NCBI RefSeq assembly: GCF_014161445.1
Contig: NZ_JABBXA010000008.1
Coordinates: 248,001-312,000, forward strand
DNA from: Microbispora sp. H13382
GTDB lineage: Bacteria; Actinomycetota; Actinomycetes; Streptosporangiales; Streptosporangiaceae
Direction: 5' to 3'
DNA length: 64,000 nt
Part shown: in pieces, positions 55,185 to 64,000 of the stretch
How positions within the stretch are numbered: position 1 is the first letter of the stretch
Layout: each line of letters starts with the position of its first letter
Made by a program: the position numbers and the translations under genes
Notes under the pieces: model-generated
Told to the model about the DNA's origin: nothing
The model's input: the letters and a program-made list of their open reading frames with translations, nothing else
The model's database searches: none

Positions 55185-56618
55185 TTGATCCCCGACTCGC
55201 TGTCGTCGTCACCGCTGGAACCCCTGATCACCAGGGAGTACGACACCGAACCCGCGCTCGTCCACGAACGCCTCCGGAGCACCTACGGCCCTGTGGCGCC
55301 GGTCGATCTCCTCGGTGTGCCCGTGTGGTTCGTCCTCGGTTACGACGAGGTGCTGCACGTCCTGCAGAACGCGGGCGAGCGCTGGAGCAAGTGCGTGGCC
55401 AACTGGCGGGCGTTCGCCGAGGGCCGCGTGCCCGCCGACTGGCCGCCGCTGACCCTGCTCGCGGCGGACAACACCGGGTTCCAGGACGGGGACAGGCATC
55501 GCGAGGGCCGCGCGGCCTGGGACGCCGCCCTCCGGCCGTACCAGGACCCCGCTCATCCGCAGGCGCAGGCGATGGAACGCGCCATCCTGCGCTACTGCGA
55601 CGAGCTCGTCGACGTCATCACGGAGGGCACGTCCACGGGGCTCGCGGACCTGTGCGCGCAGTACGGGCGGCCGCTGCCGCTGATGGTCGCGGGCCACCTG
55701 TTCGGCATCAGCATCGACCGCGGCGACAACCTGGTGATGGACCTGTGGCGATTGTTGGACGGCCCTGACTCCGGCGGGGCGTTCCAGCGGCTCTACGCCA
55801 CCTTCCTGGAACTCACGACGGTCAAGCGGAGACGGCCCGGCGAGGACGTCCCCTCCTACCTGCTCGCCGCCAAGCCGGACTTCACCGACGACGAGCTGGC
55901 CCGCGAGCTGTTCCTGCTGCCCGCCTTCCTCGACTTCACCGGCAGTCTGATCTGCAACGCGGTGGTCGAGATGATCACCAACCCGCGGCTGCGGGCGGCG
56001 TTGTCGACGGGGGCGATCGAGGAGGTGGTGAACCGGGTCGCGATGCTGAAACCGGCGATCGCCAACGTCACCCTCCGCTACGCCAGGGCGGAGGCGAAGC
56101 TGGGGAACTTCACGATCGCCGCGGGCGACCCCGTGCTGCTGTCCGTCGCGGCGGCGAACGCCGACCCGCGGATGGCCTCCGCGCTGAGTGACGACACCGT
56201 GCGCAGCACCCGCGCGCACCTGTCGTGGGGCGCGGGCCCGCACCGATGCCCGAGCCGGCGACTGGCCACCCAGATCACCACGATCGCCGTGCGCCGGCTG
56301 CTCGAGCGGTTCGCGGCGCTGGGCCTCGCGCTGCCGCCCGACCAGCTGCCCTGGCGCCCTTCTCCCTTCATGCGGGCGCTGCGCGCCCTGCCCGTGCAGT
56401 ACGAGGTGCGGCCGGCGTCCGGGCCGCGCGACAGGAGCCATGCGGGTAGCTCGGGTATCTCGGGCAGCACGGATAGCTCGGGGAGCACGGGCGGCGAGGG
56501 TGGGCGGCAGCCGTCCGGCGCCCCCGCCGCCGGCGACCGCCCGGCCGCCCGGTCCGCGCTGTGGACCTTCCTGCGCAGGCTCCGGGGCGGGCGGCGGGAC
56601 GACCAGCCGGGGGCCTGA
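55185..56618 (+). CDS. Cytochrome P450, CYP157-like, without ExxR motif
   Basis: 477 residues. The haem loop is LSWGAGPHRCPSRRLA with the thiolate ligand Cys355, so haem binding is expected. The K-helix, normally ExxR, reads IEEVVNRVAM (about 278-287), with no R three residues after a Glu. The I-helix reads AFLDFTGSLICNAVVE. The N-terminal PVAPVDLLGVPVWFVLGY and GRVPADWPPL resemble streptomycete CYP157 enzymes, which also vary ExxR. A Ser/Gly-rich tail of about 65 residues follows the core. The TTG start at 55185 follows AGGAAGG at a long spacing; the start is uncertain. Redox partner not adjacent. Confidence 0.87.
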   Translation: MIPDSLSSSPLEPLITREYDTEPALVHERLRSTYGPVAPVDLLGVPVWFVLGYDEVLHVLQNAGERWSKCVANWRAFAEGRVPADWPPLTLLAADNTGFQDGDRHREGRAAWDAALRPYQDPAHPQAQAMERAILRYCDELVDVITEGTSTGLADLCAQYGRPLPLMVAGHLFGISIDRGDNLVMDLWRLLDGPDSGGAFQRLYATFLELTTVKRRRPGEDVPSYLLAAKPDFTDDELARELFLLPAFLDFTGSLICNAVVEMITNPRLRAALSTGAIEEVVNRVAMLKPAIANVTLRYARAEAKLGNFTIAAGDPVLLSVAAANADPRMASALSDDTVRSTRAHLSWGAGPHRCPSRRLATQITTIAVRRLLERFAALGLALPPDQLPWRPSPFMRALRALPVQYEVRPASGPRDRSHAGSSGISGSTDSSGSTGGEGGRQPSGAPAAGDRPAARSALWTFLRRLRGGRRDDQPGA

Positions 56619-56623
56619 AAGCC

Positions 56624-56662
56624 GTACGGCCCGCGCCCCCCTCACGGGGACGCGGGCCGTAC
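56624..56662. terminator. Strong bidirectional terminator
   Basis: GTACGGCCCGCG (56624-56635) and CGCGGGCCGTAC (56651-56662) are perfect 12-bp arms; the loop adds CCCC/GGGG pairing. Between the convergent P450 and sigma factor genes. Confidence 0.75.
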
Positions 56663-56700
56663 TCATGTCCGGATCAGGCGGCGCTCAGCCGGCCCAGATC

Positions 56701-58053
56701 TCAGCTAGCCCAGTCGAGCAGCGGACGGGTGTTGCTCGGGTGGCGCAGCTTGGACAGCGACTCCTTCTCGAGCTGGCGGATCCGCTCCCGGGTCAGGCCC
56801 AGGTGCTTGCCGATCTCGTCCAGCGTGTGCGGCTTGCCGTCGGCCAGCCCGAAGCGCAGGCTCATGATCTTGGCCTCGCGCGGCGACAGGTTGCTCAGCA
56901 CGCCCTTGAGCTGCTCGGCCAGCAGCTGCCGGTCCACGACCTCGGACGCCTCGGGGGAGTCGACGTCCTCGATGAGGTCGCCGATCCGGGTCTCGCCGTC
57001 CTCGCCGATGGTCGAGTCGAGGCTGATCGGCTGCCGGCTGGTGCGCAGCAGCTCCTCGATCTGGTCCGGAGTCTTGTCCAGCTCGACGGCCAGCTCCTCC
57101 GGCGTGGGCTCCCGGCCGAGCCGCTGGTGCATGTCACGCTCGACGCGCGACAGCTTCGACAGCATCTCCAGCACGTGGACGGGCAGCCGGATCGTACGGG
57201 CCGAGTCGGCGAAGCCGCGCTGGATGGCCTGCCGGATCCACCACATGGCGTACGTCGAGAACTTGTAGCCCTTGGTGTAGTCGAACTTCTCGACGGCGCG
57301 GATCAGGCCGAGGTTGCCCTCCTGCACGACGTCGAGCAGGGCCATGCCGCGGTCGGTGTACTTCTTGGCGACCGAGACGACCAGGCGGAGGTTGGCCTCC
57401 AGCATGTGGTCCTTGGCCCGCCTGCCGTCCTCGATGACCCACTCCAGGTCCTCGCGGACGCCCGGGGCGAGGCGCTCACCGCTCTCCAGGGCGGTCTCGA
57501 GCTTGTACTCGGCGTACAGCCCGGCCTCGATGCGCTTGGCCAGCTCCACCTCCTGGGCGGCGGTGAGCAGGGTGCGGCGGCCGATGGACTTCAGGTAGGT
57601 GTGCACCGAGTCGCCCATGACCGACGAGGTGTCGTCGAGGTCGAGCGTCTCGCTCTCCTCCGTCTCGGCCTCGTCGACCTGGAGCTCCTCGTCGTAAGGC
57701 TCCTCGTCGGTCTTCTTCGCGGCGCTCCTGGCGGCGGGCGCGCTCTTCTTGGCGGCCTCGGCCTGGGCGGCGCGGCGGGACTTCCTGGCGGGAGCCTTGC
57801 CCTTCTGGGTGCCCGCGGGGGCGGTGCCGCCCGGCGTGCCGTTGTCCGTGTCGGCGGCCAGGTTCACGCCCGCCTCGGTCAGCTCGCGCAGGATCGAGCG
57901 GCCCTCGACGGGGCTGACGCCGGCCTTGGCGAAGGCCTCGCGCAGCTCCGACAGGGAAAGGCGACCCTGCGCACGGCCTCGCTCCAGCAGCAGGTCGAGC
58001 GTCGTCGGGGTCACCTCGCGCTCGGGCGAGGCCGCCACGGCGGTCCGGGGCAT
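56701..58053 (-). CDS. RNA polymerase sigma-70 factor (RpoD/HrdB family)
   Basis: 450 residues. Region 1.1 (LDLLLERGRAQGRLSLSELR), a Lys/Ala-rich spacer (about 75-115) and acidic stretch, region 1.2, region 2 (EANLRLVVSVAKKYTDRG, GLIRAVEKFDYTKGYKFSTY, AMWWIRQAIQRGFADSARTI), region 3, and region 4 with RERIRQLEKESLSKLRHPS. Region 1.1 fits a primary or close group-2 factor. The C-terminus NTRPLLDWAS differs from the VLRDYLD end common in actinobacterial primary sigma factors, so it may be a second, HrdB-like factor. Start ATG at 58053. Confidence 0.9.
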   Translation of the reverse strand: MPRTAVAASPEREVTPTTLDLLLERGRAQGRLSLSELREAFAKAGVSPVEGRSILRELTEAGVNLAADTDNGTPGGTAPAGTQKGKAPARKSRRAAQAEAAKKSAPAARSAAKKTDEEPYDEELQVDEAETEESETLDLDDTSSVMGDSVHTYLKSIGRRTLLTAAQEVELAKRIEAGLYAEYKLETALESGERLAPGVREDLEWVIEDGRRAKDHMLEANLRLVVSVAKKYTDRGMALLDVVQEGNLGLIRAVEKFDYTKGYKFSTYAMWWIRQAIQRGFADSARTIRLPVHVLEMLSKLSRVERDMHQRLGREPTPEELAVELDKTPDQIEELLRTSRQPISLDSTIGEDGETRIGDLIEDVDSPEASEVVDRQLLAEQLKGVLSNLSPREAKIMSLRFGLADGKPHTLDEIGKHLGLTRERIRQLEKESLSKLRHPSNTRPLLDWAS

Positions 58054-58192
58054 GAGGACACCTCCTCCTTGCGGAGTTCATGGTTTCGAATGCTTGCGAT
58101 CGGGGCGCGGCGTCCGGCGGCTCAGCGCACCAGTATCAATAACGCTCTCGCGCCTGGTTTGTTCCCTCACCCCGCGGGGGAGGGCGGTGGAT

Positions 58193-58213
58193 CCGGCCGG
58201 GCGGCCCGGCCGG
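58193..58213 (-). terminator. Palindromic hairpin after the small secreted protein gene
   Basis: CCGGCCGGGC-G-GCCCGGCCGG, a perfect 10-bp inverted repeat, 9 nt past the stop at 58223 on the minus strand, with no U-tract. Confidence 0.45.
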
Positions 58214-58222
58214 TAGGTGCTG

Positions 58223-58600
58223 TCAGTCGGGGATGATGGTGACGCTGACCTCGGGCATCGGCATGGGGTCGGCGTCCTCGATGCGCTCGGAGGTCCAGTA
58301 GCCGGCGACCCCGTCCGGGTCGTCCGTGAGCGCCTCCGACACCACGTCGGGGTCGGGAGTGGACCTCGGTCCGGTGAAGCCGCCGCGGCCGGAGTCGGCC
58401 GGGAGGATCTCGCGCGATCCCTCGTGGCCGCGACCCGCCGGGCCGAGCTTGGCGGCGGGAGCGTCGCCCGCCTTCGCGACGTCGTCGAGGCGCCCGGCGA
58501 ACGCGGCGGCGGTGACCGACGCTCCGCCCACGATGACGACGCCGACGAGCACGGCGGAGGCCATCATCTTGTGGGCCGGCGTGAGGCGGATCGGTTGCAT
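58223..58600 (-). CDS. Hypothetical protein with N-terminal membrane segment
   Basis: 125 residues. One hydrophobic segment (MMASAVLVGVVIVGGASVTAAA, about residues 12-34) follows a short basic N-terminus, so the protein is a type II membrane or secreted protein with a disordered, acidic, Pro-rich exterior. No lipobox. The ATG at 58600 has AAGGGGA 7 nt upstream. Family not recognised. Confidence 0.65.
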   Translation of the reverse strand: MQPIRLTPAHKMMASAVLVGVVIVGGASVTAAAFAGRLDDVAKAGDAPAAKLGPAGRGHEGSREILPADSGRGGFTGPRSTPDPDVVSEALTDDPDGVAGYWTSERIEDADPMPMPEVSVTIIPD

Positions 58601-58659
58601 GCGGCGTCCCCTTCCCCCGCTCTCATAGACGCACGACGGTCACCCGCGGTTCCGGATCT

Positions 58660-59787
58660 TCACTTCCGGTTCTTCAGAGCGACCATATCCGGTTTGCCGT
58701 TCGGAAGGAGGGGAATCTGGGACACCAGCTCGACGGCACGCGGCGCGGCGTAGGCGGGCAGCCGCTCCTTGGCGAAGCCCCTCAGCTCGTCGAGCGTGAC
58801 CTCGCGGGTGTCCCCCGAAACCACGACGGCGACCACGATCTCACCCCACTCGGGGTCGGGCCTGCCCACCACCACGACGTCGCGTACGGCCGGGTGCCCG
58901 GCCAGGACCTCGGCGACCGCGCCGGCCACGACCTTCCGGCCGCCGGTGTTGATCACGTCGTCGGCCCGGCCGAGCACGGTGAGCCGCCCGTTCTCCATCG
59001 AGCCGAGATCGGAGGTGACGAACCAGCCGCCCTCGAAGGGCCGCTCCTCACGCAGCCGGTAGCCCGAGAACAGCACCGAGCCCGAGATCCGCACCCGCCC
59101 GTCGCCGCCGATCTTGACCTCGACGCCGTCCAGCGGCACGCCGTCGTACACGCACCCGCCGCTCGTCTCGCTCATGCCGTACGAGGTGACGATCCGGAGT
59201 CCGGCGGCGCGGGCCTCGGCGAGCAGGCCGGCGGGAGCGGCGGCCCCGCCGAGCAGGATCACGGGGAAGGCCGTGAGGTCCGCACCCGCGTCGAGCACGC
59301 GCCGCACCTGGGTGGGGACCAGTGAGACGTAGTCGGCCCGGCTCGCGATGACCTCGGCGGGGGAGAAGCGGGGATGGACGATCGGCTCGGTGCCGCACAG
59401 CAGCGACCGGATGAGCACCTGCGCGCCGGAGATGTGCGAGGGCGGCAGGCAGCACAGCCAGCGGTCGCCCTCGCGGGCGCCGAGCCTGGCCAGCGAGGCC
59501 CGGGCCGAGGCGAGCAGCGCCTCGGCCGTCAGCTCCACGCCCTTGGGGGCGCCGGTGGAGCCGGAGGTCGCGATGATCAGCGCCGCGTCGGAGGGCTCCC
59601 CGTCCGGCTCGCGCCGCACGCCGTCGGCGGTGACGACGTGGGTCGGCCGCAGCGCGGCGAGCGTCGCCTCCAGCGCGGGCCCGGGCAGATCCGGGGACAG
59701 CGGCAGCACGGCGGGCCCGTCGCCGGTCAGGGCCTGCCGTACGGCCTCCGACAGGGCGGGCCCCGGAGGCAGGACGAGGGCGTGCAC
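58660..59787 (-). CDS. menE: o-Succinylbenzoate--CoA ligase-like AMP-forming enzyme
   Basis: 375-residue acyl-activating enzyme: ATP loop [50 protein letters not shown], and the C-terminal lysine in [13 protein letters not shown]. It is short for the superfamily, as MenE enzymes are. It activates o-succinylbenzoate for menaquinone synthesis, supported by divergent menB and menD. The GTG at 59787 is chosen; a GTG near 59830 is possible. The 108-bp gap to menB holds both promoters. Confidence 0.85.
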   Translation of the reverse strand: MHALVLPPGPALSEAVRQALTGDGPAVLPLSPDLPGPALEATLAALRPTHVVTADGVRREPDGEPSDAALIIATSGSTGAPKGVELTAEALLASARASLARLGAREGDRWLCCLPPSHISGAQVLIRSLLCGTEPIVHPRFSPAEVIASRADYVSLVPTQVRRVLDAGADLTAFPVILLGGAAAPAGLLAEARAAGLRIVTSYGMSETSGGCVYDGVPLDGVEVKIGGDGRVRISGSVLFSGYRLREERPFEGGWFVTSDLGSMENGRLTVLGRADDVINTGGRKVVAGAVAEVLAGHPAVRDVVVVGRPDPEWGEIVVAVVVSGDTREVTLDELRGFAKERLPAYAAPRAVELVSQIPLLPNGKPDMVALKNRK

Positions 59788-59895
59788 GGGTCGCTGTCCT
59801 GGGCGGTGTCCGGGAGGGCTGAGCACGGTCGTAAGGTTAGTCCCGGCGCGGTGGCCGCAGGTCGCCGCCTGGCAGGTGACGACGAAGGAGCGGGT

Positions 59896-60726
59896 GTGAC
59901 GAGCGGGGTCGACTGGAAGCGGTCGGGCGAGTACGAGGACATCATCTACGAGACCGCCGAGGGCATGGCGAAGATCACGATCAACCGCCCCGAGCGGCAC
60001 AACGCCTTCCGCCCCACGACGTTGTTCGAGCTCCGTGAGGCCTTCGACCGGGCCCAGGAGGACACCGAGGTCGGTGTGATCATCTTCACCGGCGCCGGGG
60101 ACAAGGCGTTCTGCTCCGGCGGCGACCAGAAGATCCGCGGCGACGACGGCTACGTGGACGACAAGACCCACGGCATCGGCCGGCTCAACGTCCTGGACCT
60201 GCAGGTGCAGATCCGCCGCTGCCCCAAGCCGGTCATCGCGATGGTGGCGGGCTACGCCATCGGCGGCGGCCACGTGCTGCACGTCTGCTGCGACCTGACG
60301 ATCGCCGCCGACAACGCGAAGTTCGGCCAGACCGGTCCCAAGGTGGGCTCGTTCGACGGCGGGTACGGCTCCTGGCTGCTCGCCGAGACCGTGGGCCTCA
60401 AGCGGGCCCGCGAGATCTGGTACCTGTGCCGTCAGTACGACGCCCAGACCGCGCTCCAGTGGGGCCTGGTCAACGCCGTCGTGCCGGTGGAGCGCCTGGA
60501 GGAGGAGACCGTCCAGTGGGCCCGCGAGCTGCTGGAGAAGTCGCCCCTCGCGCTGCGCATGCTGAAGGGCGCGCTCAACGCGGTGACCGACGGCGCGGCC
60601 GGCATGCAGCAGTTCGCTGGCGACGCGACGCTGCTCTACTACATGAGCGAGGAGGCCCAGGAGGGCCGCGACGCGTTCAAGGAGAAGCGCAAGCCGGACT
60701 TCTCGAAGTATCCCCGCCGGCCCTGA
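59896..60726 (+). CDS. menB: 1,4-Dihydroxy-2-naphthoyl-CoA synthase
   Basis: 276-residue crotonase-fold cyclase of the menaquinone pathway. [12 protein letters not shown] and [20 protein letters not shown] form the oxyanion pocket, and [16 protein letters not shown] contains the MenB-specific Asp. It closes the second ring of o-succinylbenzoyl-CoA. The GTG at 59896 has AAGGAG 5 nt upstream. A rho-independent terminator follows, so it ends its own transcript before menD. Confidence 0.93.
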   Translation: MTSGVDWKRSGEYEDIIYETAEGMAKITINRPERHNAFRPTTLFELREAFDRAQEDTEVGVIIFTGAGDKAFCSGGDQKIRGDDGYVDDKTHGIGRLNVLDLQVQIRRCPKPVIAMVAGYAIGGGHVLHVCCDLTIAADNAKFGQTGPKVGSFDGGYGSWLLAETVGLKRAREIWYLCRQYDAQTALQWGLVNAVVPVERLEEETVQWARELLEKSPLALRMLKGALNAVTDGAAGMQQFAGDATLLYYMSEEAQEGRDAFKEKRKPDFSKYPRRP

Positions 60727-60735
60727 CGGGCTCCG

Positions 60736-60770
60736 GGAGAGGCCGCGGAATGGCGGCGGCCTCTCCGTTT
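60736..60770 (+). terminator. Rho-independent terminator of menB
   Basis: GGAGAGGCCGC (60736-60746) pairs with GCGGCCTCTCC (60756-60766), followed by GTTTTG. The clearest U-tract terminator in the window. Confidence 0.85.
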
Positions 60771-60856
60771 TGCCGTACGCTTGCGGCTGCGGGAACGGGA
60801 GGAGACGGGCGGGTGGACATAAACCGGGCCGGCCGGGGCGTTCTGGAGGCGCGGCG

Positions 60857-62506
60857 GTGAACCCGGCGACCGCTCTCTCGACCGTCCTGATCGACGAACT
60901 GGTGCGGTGCGGGGTCACCGATGTGGTGCTCGCCCCGGGCTCCCGGTCCGCGCCGCTGGCGCTCGCCGCGCACGGCGAGTCGCGGCTGCGGCTGCACGTA
61001 CGCGTCGACGAGCGCTCGGCGTCGTACCTCGCGCTCGGCCTGGCCAAGCGGTCCGAGCGGCCGGTGGCTCTGGTCTGCACCTCCGGCACGGCGGCGGCCA
61101 ACTTCCACCCCGCCGTGATCGAGGCGTCGGAGTCGGGGGTCCCGCTGCTCCTGCTGACCGCCGACCGGCCGCCCGAGCTGCGCGGCACCGGCGCCAACCA
61201 GACGATCGACCAGGTCAAGCTGTACGGTTCGGCCGTGCGCTGGTTCGCCGAGGTCGGCGTGCCGGAGGAGCGGCCCGGCCAGGTGGCCTACTGGCGGTCC
61301 CTGGTGTGCCGGGCCTGCCAGCGCGCCGCCGGCCCGCCGGACCCCGGCCCCGTCCACCTCAATGTGGCCTTCCGCGAGCCGTTGATCCCCGACGGCGACG
61401 CGAGCTGGTGCGAGCCCCTCGACGGCGACGCCTCGGGCGCGTGGATGAGGGCGCGGGTCGCGCCGCCGTCCGCCGCCCTGCACATCCCGCCGACCCGGCG
61501 CGGCGTGCTGGTCGTCGGCGACGGCGCCGCCAACGTGCGGCGGTACGTCGCCGCCGCGGGCATGGCGGGCTGGCCCGTGCTGTCGGAGCCCAACGGCGGC
61601 GGCCGGTACGGCGACCACGCGATCTCGACCTACCACTTCCTGCTGGGCGACCAGGAGTGGGCCGACGCCCACCGGCCGGACGTCGTGGTCACCCTCGGCC
61701 GCCCCGGGCTTTCGCGCCCGCTGCTGTCGTGGCTGCGCCGGGCCGAGGAGCACATCGTCGTGGCCCCCGACCTGACCCGGTGGCCCGACCCCACGCGTTC
61801 GGCGACCCAGGTGGCCCAGGCCGTGGAGATCCCGATCGCCGCGGGAGGGGACGCCTGGCTGCGTGCCTGGCGGAACGCCGACCGACTGGCCCGCGAGGCG
61901 CTCGACACGGTGCTCGACTCCTCCGGGCTGACCGAGCCGCGGCTGGCCAGGGACCTCGCCGAGGTGCTGCCCAACGGGTCGCTGCTGTTCTGCGGCTCGT
62001 CCATGCCGATCCGCGACCTCGACCAGGCCATGCGCCCGCGGCGAGGGCTGCGGCTCATGGCCAACCGGGGCGCCTCGGGCATCGACGGCCTGGTCTCCAC
62101 CGCCGTCGGGGCCGCGCTCGCCCACAACGGGCCGGCGTACGCGCTGATCGGCGACCTGACTCTCCTGCACGACCAGAACGGGCTCATCCTCGGCCCGCGC
62201 GAGCCCCGGCCCGACCTGTGCCTGGTGGTGGTGAACAACGACGGCGGCGGGATCTTCTCGCTGCTGCCGCAGGCCGCGATCGAGGACCCGTTCGAGCGGG
62301 TCTTCGGCACCCCCCACGGAGTGGATTTCGGCTACCTGGCCGCCGCGAGCGGCCTGCCGTACACGCTGGTGGATGATCCCGAGGAGCTGTCCAGGGCGAT
62401 CAAGGGGGACGGCCTGCGGCTGGTGGAGGCGCGTACCGACCGGGCGCGCAACGCGGCCGTCCACGCCGCGATGCGCGAGGCCGTACGCGCCGCCATGCGC
62501 GGTTGA
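60857..62506 (+). CDS. menD: SEPHCHC synthase (MenD)
   Basis: 549-residue ThDP-dependent enzyme adding 2-oxoglutarate to isochorismate, first committed step of classical menaquinone synthesis. N-terminal VVLAPGSRSAPLALAAH and HVRVDERSASYLALGLA carry the ThDP-activating Glu; TSGTAAANFHPAVIEA follows. The C-terminal ThDP/Mg site is LIGDLTLLHDQNGL with VVNNDGGGIFSLL. The GTG at 60857 has GGAGG (60845-60849) 7 nt upstream. menF and menC are not present in the window. Confidence 0.95.
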   Translation: MNPATALSTVLIDELVRCGVTDVVLAPGSRSAPLALAAHGESRLRLHVRVDERSASYLALGLAKRSERPVALVCTSGTAAANFHPAVIEASESGVPLLLLTADRPPELRGTGANQTIDQVKLYGSAVRWFAEVGVPEERPGQVAYWRSLVCRACQRAAGPPDPGPVHLNVAFREPLIPDGDASWCEPLDGDASGAWMRARVAPPSAALHIPPTRRGVLVVGDGAANVRRYVAAAGMAGWPVLSEPNGGGRYGDHAISTYHFLLGDQEWADAHRPDVVVTLGRPGLSRPLLSWLRRAEEHIVVAPDLTRWPDPTRSATQVAQAVEIPIAAGGDAWLRAWRNADRLAREALDTVLDSSGLTEPRLARDLAEVLPNGSLLFCGSSMPIRDLDQAMRPRRGLRLMANRGASGIDGLVSTAVGAALAHNGPAYALIGDLTLLHDQNGLILGPREPRPDLCLVVVNNDGGGIFSLLPQAAIEDPFERVFGTPHGVDFGYLAAASGLPYTLVDDPEELSRAIKGDGLRLVEARTDRARNAAVHAAMREAVRAAMRG

Positions 62507-62635
62507 TCGTTTCCAGGTCGGAGGCGGGGGCGCGCCCGTCGTTCTGCGGGCTTACGCCTGTTGGTCCTTGCGGCGGATGCCGCACTCGCGGGGCGACGGC
62601 AGAATGGGTGCTGTTTCCCCGCCATGAGGAGTGAG

Positions 62636-63274
62636 ATGCACGTCGACGAGTGGCTGCAGACCATCCCGTCCGTCTGGGTCTACGTGCTCGTGGGCGCCGT
62701 CATCGGGCTGGAGAGCCTGGGCATCCCGCTCCCGGGTGAGATCGTGCTGGTGAGCGCCGCGCTGCTGTCGTCCAGAGGAGTCGTGGACCCCCTGGTCGTC
62801 GGGATCTGCGCGAGCGGCGGCGCGATCGTCGGGGACTCGATCGGCTACCTGATCGGCCGCAGAGGCGGACGGCCGCTGTTCGACCGTCTGGGGCGGCGCT
62901 TCCCCAAGCACTTCGGCCCGGCGCACATCGCCAAGGCGGAGCAGGTGTTCAACCGTCACGGCATGTGGGCGGTGTTCTTCGGCCGCTTCGTGGCCCTGCT
63001 GCGGATCCTCGCCGGGCCGCTGGCCGGCGCGCTGCACATGCCCTACTGGCGCTTCCTCGTCGCCAACATCCTCGGCGGCGTGGTGTGGGCCGGCGGGACC
63101 ACGGCCGCGATCTACTACCTGGGCGTGGTGGCCGACAAGTGGCTCAAGGGCTTCTCCTGGGTCGGGCTGGTGGTCGCCCTCCTGTTCGGGCTGGGCACCA
63201 CGGTGTGGCTGAAGCGCAAGGCCACCAAGGCGGCCGACGAGGAGAGCGTGCCGGAGACCGTCAGCGCCTCCTGA
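62636..63274 (+). CDS. DedA family membrane protein
   Basis: 212 residues with the DedA/SNARE-associated pattern: LESLGIPLPGEIVLVSAALL, GDSIGYLIGRRGGRPLF, VFFGRFVALLRILAGPLAGA. Members move lipid carriers such as undecaprenyl phosphate across the membrane. The ATG at 62636 has GAGGAG 5 nt upstream; an in-frame ATG at 62624 is the alternative. It follows menD by 129 bp on the same strand. Confidence 0.9.
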   Translation: MHVDEWLQTIPSVWVYVLVGAVIGLESLGIPLPGEIVLVSAALLSSRGVVDPLVVGICASGGAIVGDSIGYLIGRRGGRPLFDRLGRRFPKHFGPAHIAKAEQVFNRHGMWAVFFGRFVALLRILAGPLAGALHMPYWRFLVANILGGVVWAGGTTAAIYYLGVVADKWLKGFSWVGLVVALLFGLGTTVWLKRKATKAADEESVPETVSAS

Positions 63275-63321
63275 CGCGCCGTCCGTTTTCCGCCAGCCCC
63301 GCGGACGGTCGCGAGGCCACC

Positions 63322-63861
63322 ATGAGGGCTATGACGTACGAGATCAGGGCCATCGCGCCCGACGTGCTCGACCAGCTGAGGAAGACCGACGACGCCGGGC
63401 GCCGGCCGCGCCGGATCGTCGAGCGCGAGGGCGGCAACCCGCTGCGCTGCTGCCTGCGCCGCTCCCGGCCCGGGGAGGCGATCCTGCTCGCGGCCTACGC
63501 GCCGCTGCGCCGCTGGGCGCTGGAGACCGGTGCGGACCCCGGGGCGTACGAGGAGGTCGGGCCGGTTTTCGTCCACGAGGAGCCGTGCGGGGGACCGGCG
63601 CAGGGCTATCCCGCGGCCATGGGCGGCCCGCGGCGGGTCTTCCGCACCTACCGCGCCGACGGTTCCATCCTGAACGGGTACCTCGTGGACGCGCACCAGT
63701 CGGCCGATCCTCTCGCGGCGTCGATCCTCCTGGACAGGCTGCTGGAGGACCCGGAGGCGGCGATGGTCCACGTGCGGGCCGTGGAGTTCGGCTGCTTCCT
63801 GTTCGAAATACGGCGCGTTGTGTTGGAGAATCCCACCACGGACGGCGTGCCGGTTCGTTGA
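63322..63861 (+). CDS. DUF1203 family protein
   Basis: 179 residues. YEIRAIAPDVLDQLRKTD, NPLRCCLRRSRPGEAILLAA, GPVFVHEEPCGG and the C-terminal VHVRAVEFGCFLFEIRR match DUF1203, small proteins of unknown role. A conserved Cys pair and HxE near the centre suggest a metal or redox site. The ATG at 63322 has GAGG 5 nt upstream; 63331 is the alternative. Confidence 0.82.
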   Translation: MRAMTYEIRAIAPDVLDQLRKTDDAGRRPRRIVEREGGNPLRCCLRRSRPGEAILLAAYAPLRRWALETGADPGAYEEVGPVFVHEEPCGGPAQGYPAAMGGPRRVFRTYRADGSILNGYLVDAHQSADPLAASILLDRLLEDPEAAMVHVRAVEFGCFLFEIRRVVLENPTTDGVPVR

Positions 63862-63934
63862 GCCGGACGAAGCAGCGGCAGGGAAGGTCGCCTAGCGTTC
63901 GGGCGACGAGCCCGGCGACGGAAGGACCCCTTCG

Positions 63935-64000
63935 ATGGCTGACACCGCAGGACGATGGCGGACACGGCTCGGTGAGCTGATCGCCGAGTACGAGATCCCC
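63935..64000 (+). CDS. Start of an unidentified gene (runs off the window)
   Basis: 22 codons (MADTAGRWRTRLGELIAEYE...), ATG at 63935 with GGAAGGA 8 nt upstream. The opening is compatible with a class C beta-lactamase-like serine hydrolase, but 22 residues are too few to decide. Confidence 0.45.
   Translation, partial: MADTAGRWRTRLGELIAEYEIP

Noticed and set aside
63887..63907. GTCGCC...GGCGAC hairpin as terminator of the DUF1203 gene
   Set aside because: Only six pairs with a long loop and no U-tract; it more likely belongs to the leader of the next gene.

Overview
The window is about 64 kb of very GC-rich chromosome (roughly 73% G+C by eye, with strong third-position GC bias in every gene). 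It points to a filamentous actinobacterium, most likely of the Streptosporangiaceae type. This rests on the large SARP regulators, a garA-ftsR-nuclease-MerR block, a tandem glycine riboswitch on gcvP, a trpE(G) fusion behind a leader peptide, and many starts with a TANNNT box only 6-8 nt upstream (leaderless transcripts). The genus is inference. I see no insertion sequence, prophage, CRISPR array, rRNA or tRNA.

Layout. 1-12.2 kb is regulatory: a SARP-family ATPase cut by the left edge, a TetR gene divergent from a DoxX gene with a shared palindrome, a VOC gene that has lost its 5' end, a hemerythrin, a NarL-type two-component pair, a small membrane protein and a second SARP ATPase. 12.2-15.5 kb holds an amidohydrolase and an mctP symporter with its DUF3311 partner behind a perfect 23-bp palindrome. 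15.7-21.5 kb has DUF1697, a frameshifted conserved gene, an ABC-F ATPase, a membrane NACHT NTPase and a NUDIX hydrolase. 21.6-29.6 kb has a CocE hydrolase, the trp leader/attenuator with trpE(G), an amidohydrolase lacking a usual Asp, a two-gene ABC exporter and thyX. 29.7-36.5 kb has a BNR-repeat protein, a flavohaemoglobin, a class I glutamine amidotransferase-like protein with Ser for the catalytic Cys, an esterase/enoyl-CoA hydratase pair, an acyl-CoA dehydrogenase and a methyltransferase.

36.7-51.6 kb is the conserved core. It has a second two-component pair, a CDP-alcohol phosphatidyltransferase, a nucleotidyltransferase joined to a degenerate phosphomannomutase domain, garA, ftsR, a bifunctional nuclease, a second MerR gene, a third two-component pair with a neighbouring membrane protein, and gcvP under a tandem glycine riboswitch. 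The order resembles the mycobacterial pgsA2-garA-gcvB neighbourhood. 51.6-58.6 kb carries small conserved or hypothetical genes, an alpha/beta hydrolase, DUF5999, a TetR gene with its operator, an unusual P450 and a sigma-70 factor. 58.6-64 kb is a menaquinone block (menE divergent from menB and menD) followed by DedA, DUF1203 and the first codons of another gene.

Most of the window is ordinary chromosome. The points most worth a second look are the membrane NACHT protein, three enzymes whose active-site residues are replaced while the fold is kept (Ser117 amidohydrolase-like glutaminase, degenerate phosphomannomutase domain, P450 without ExxR), the leaderless trp attenuator, and several well-formed palindromic operators whose regulators can be guessed or are unknown.
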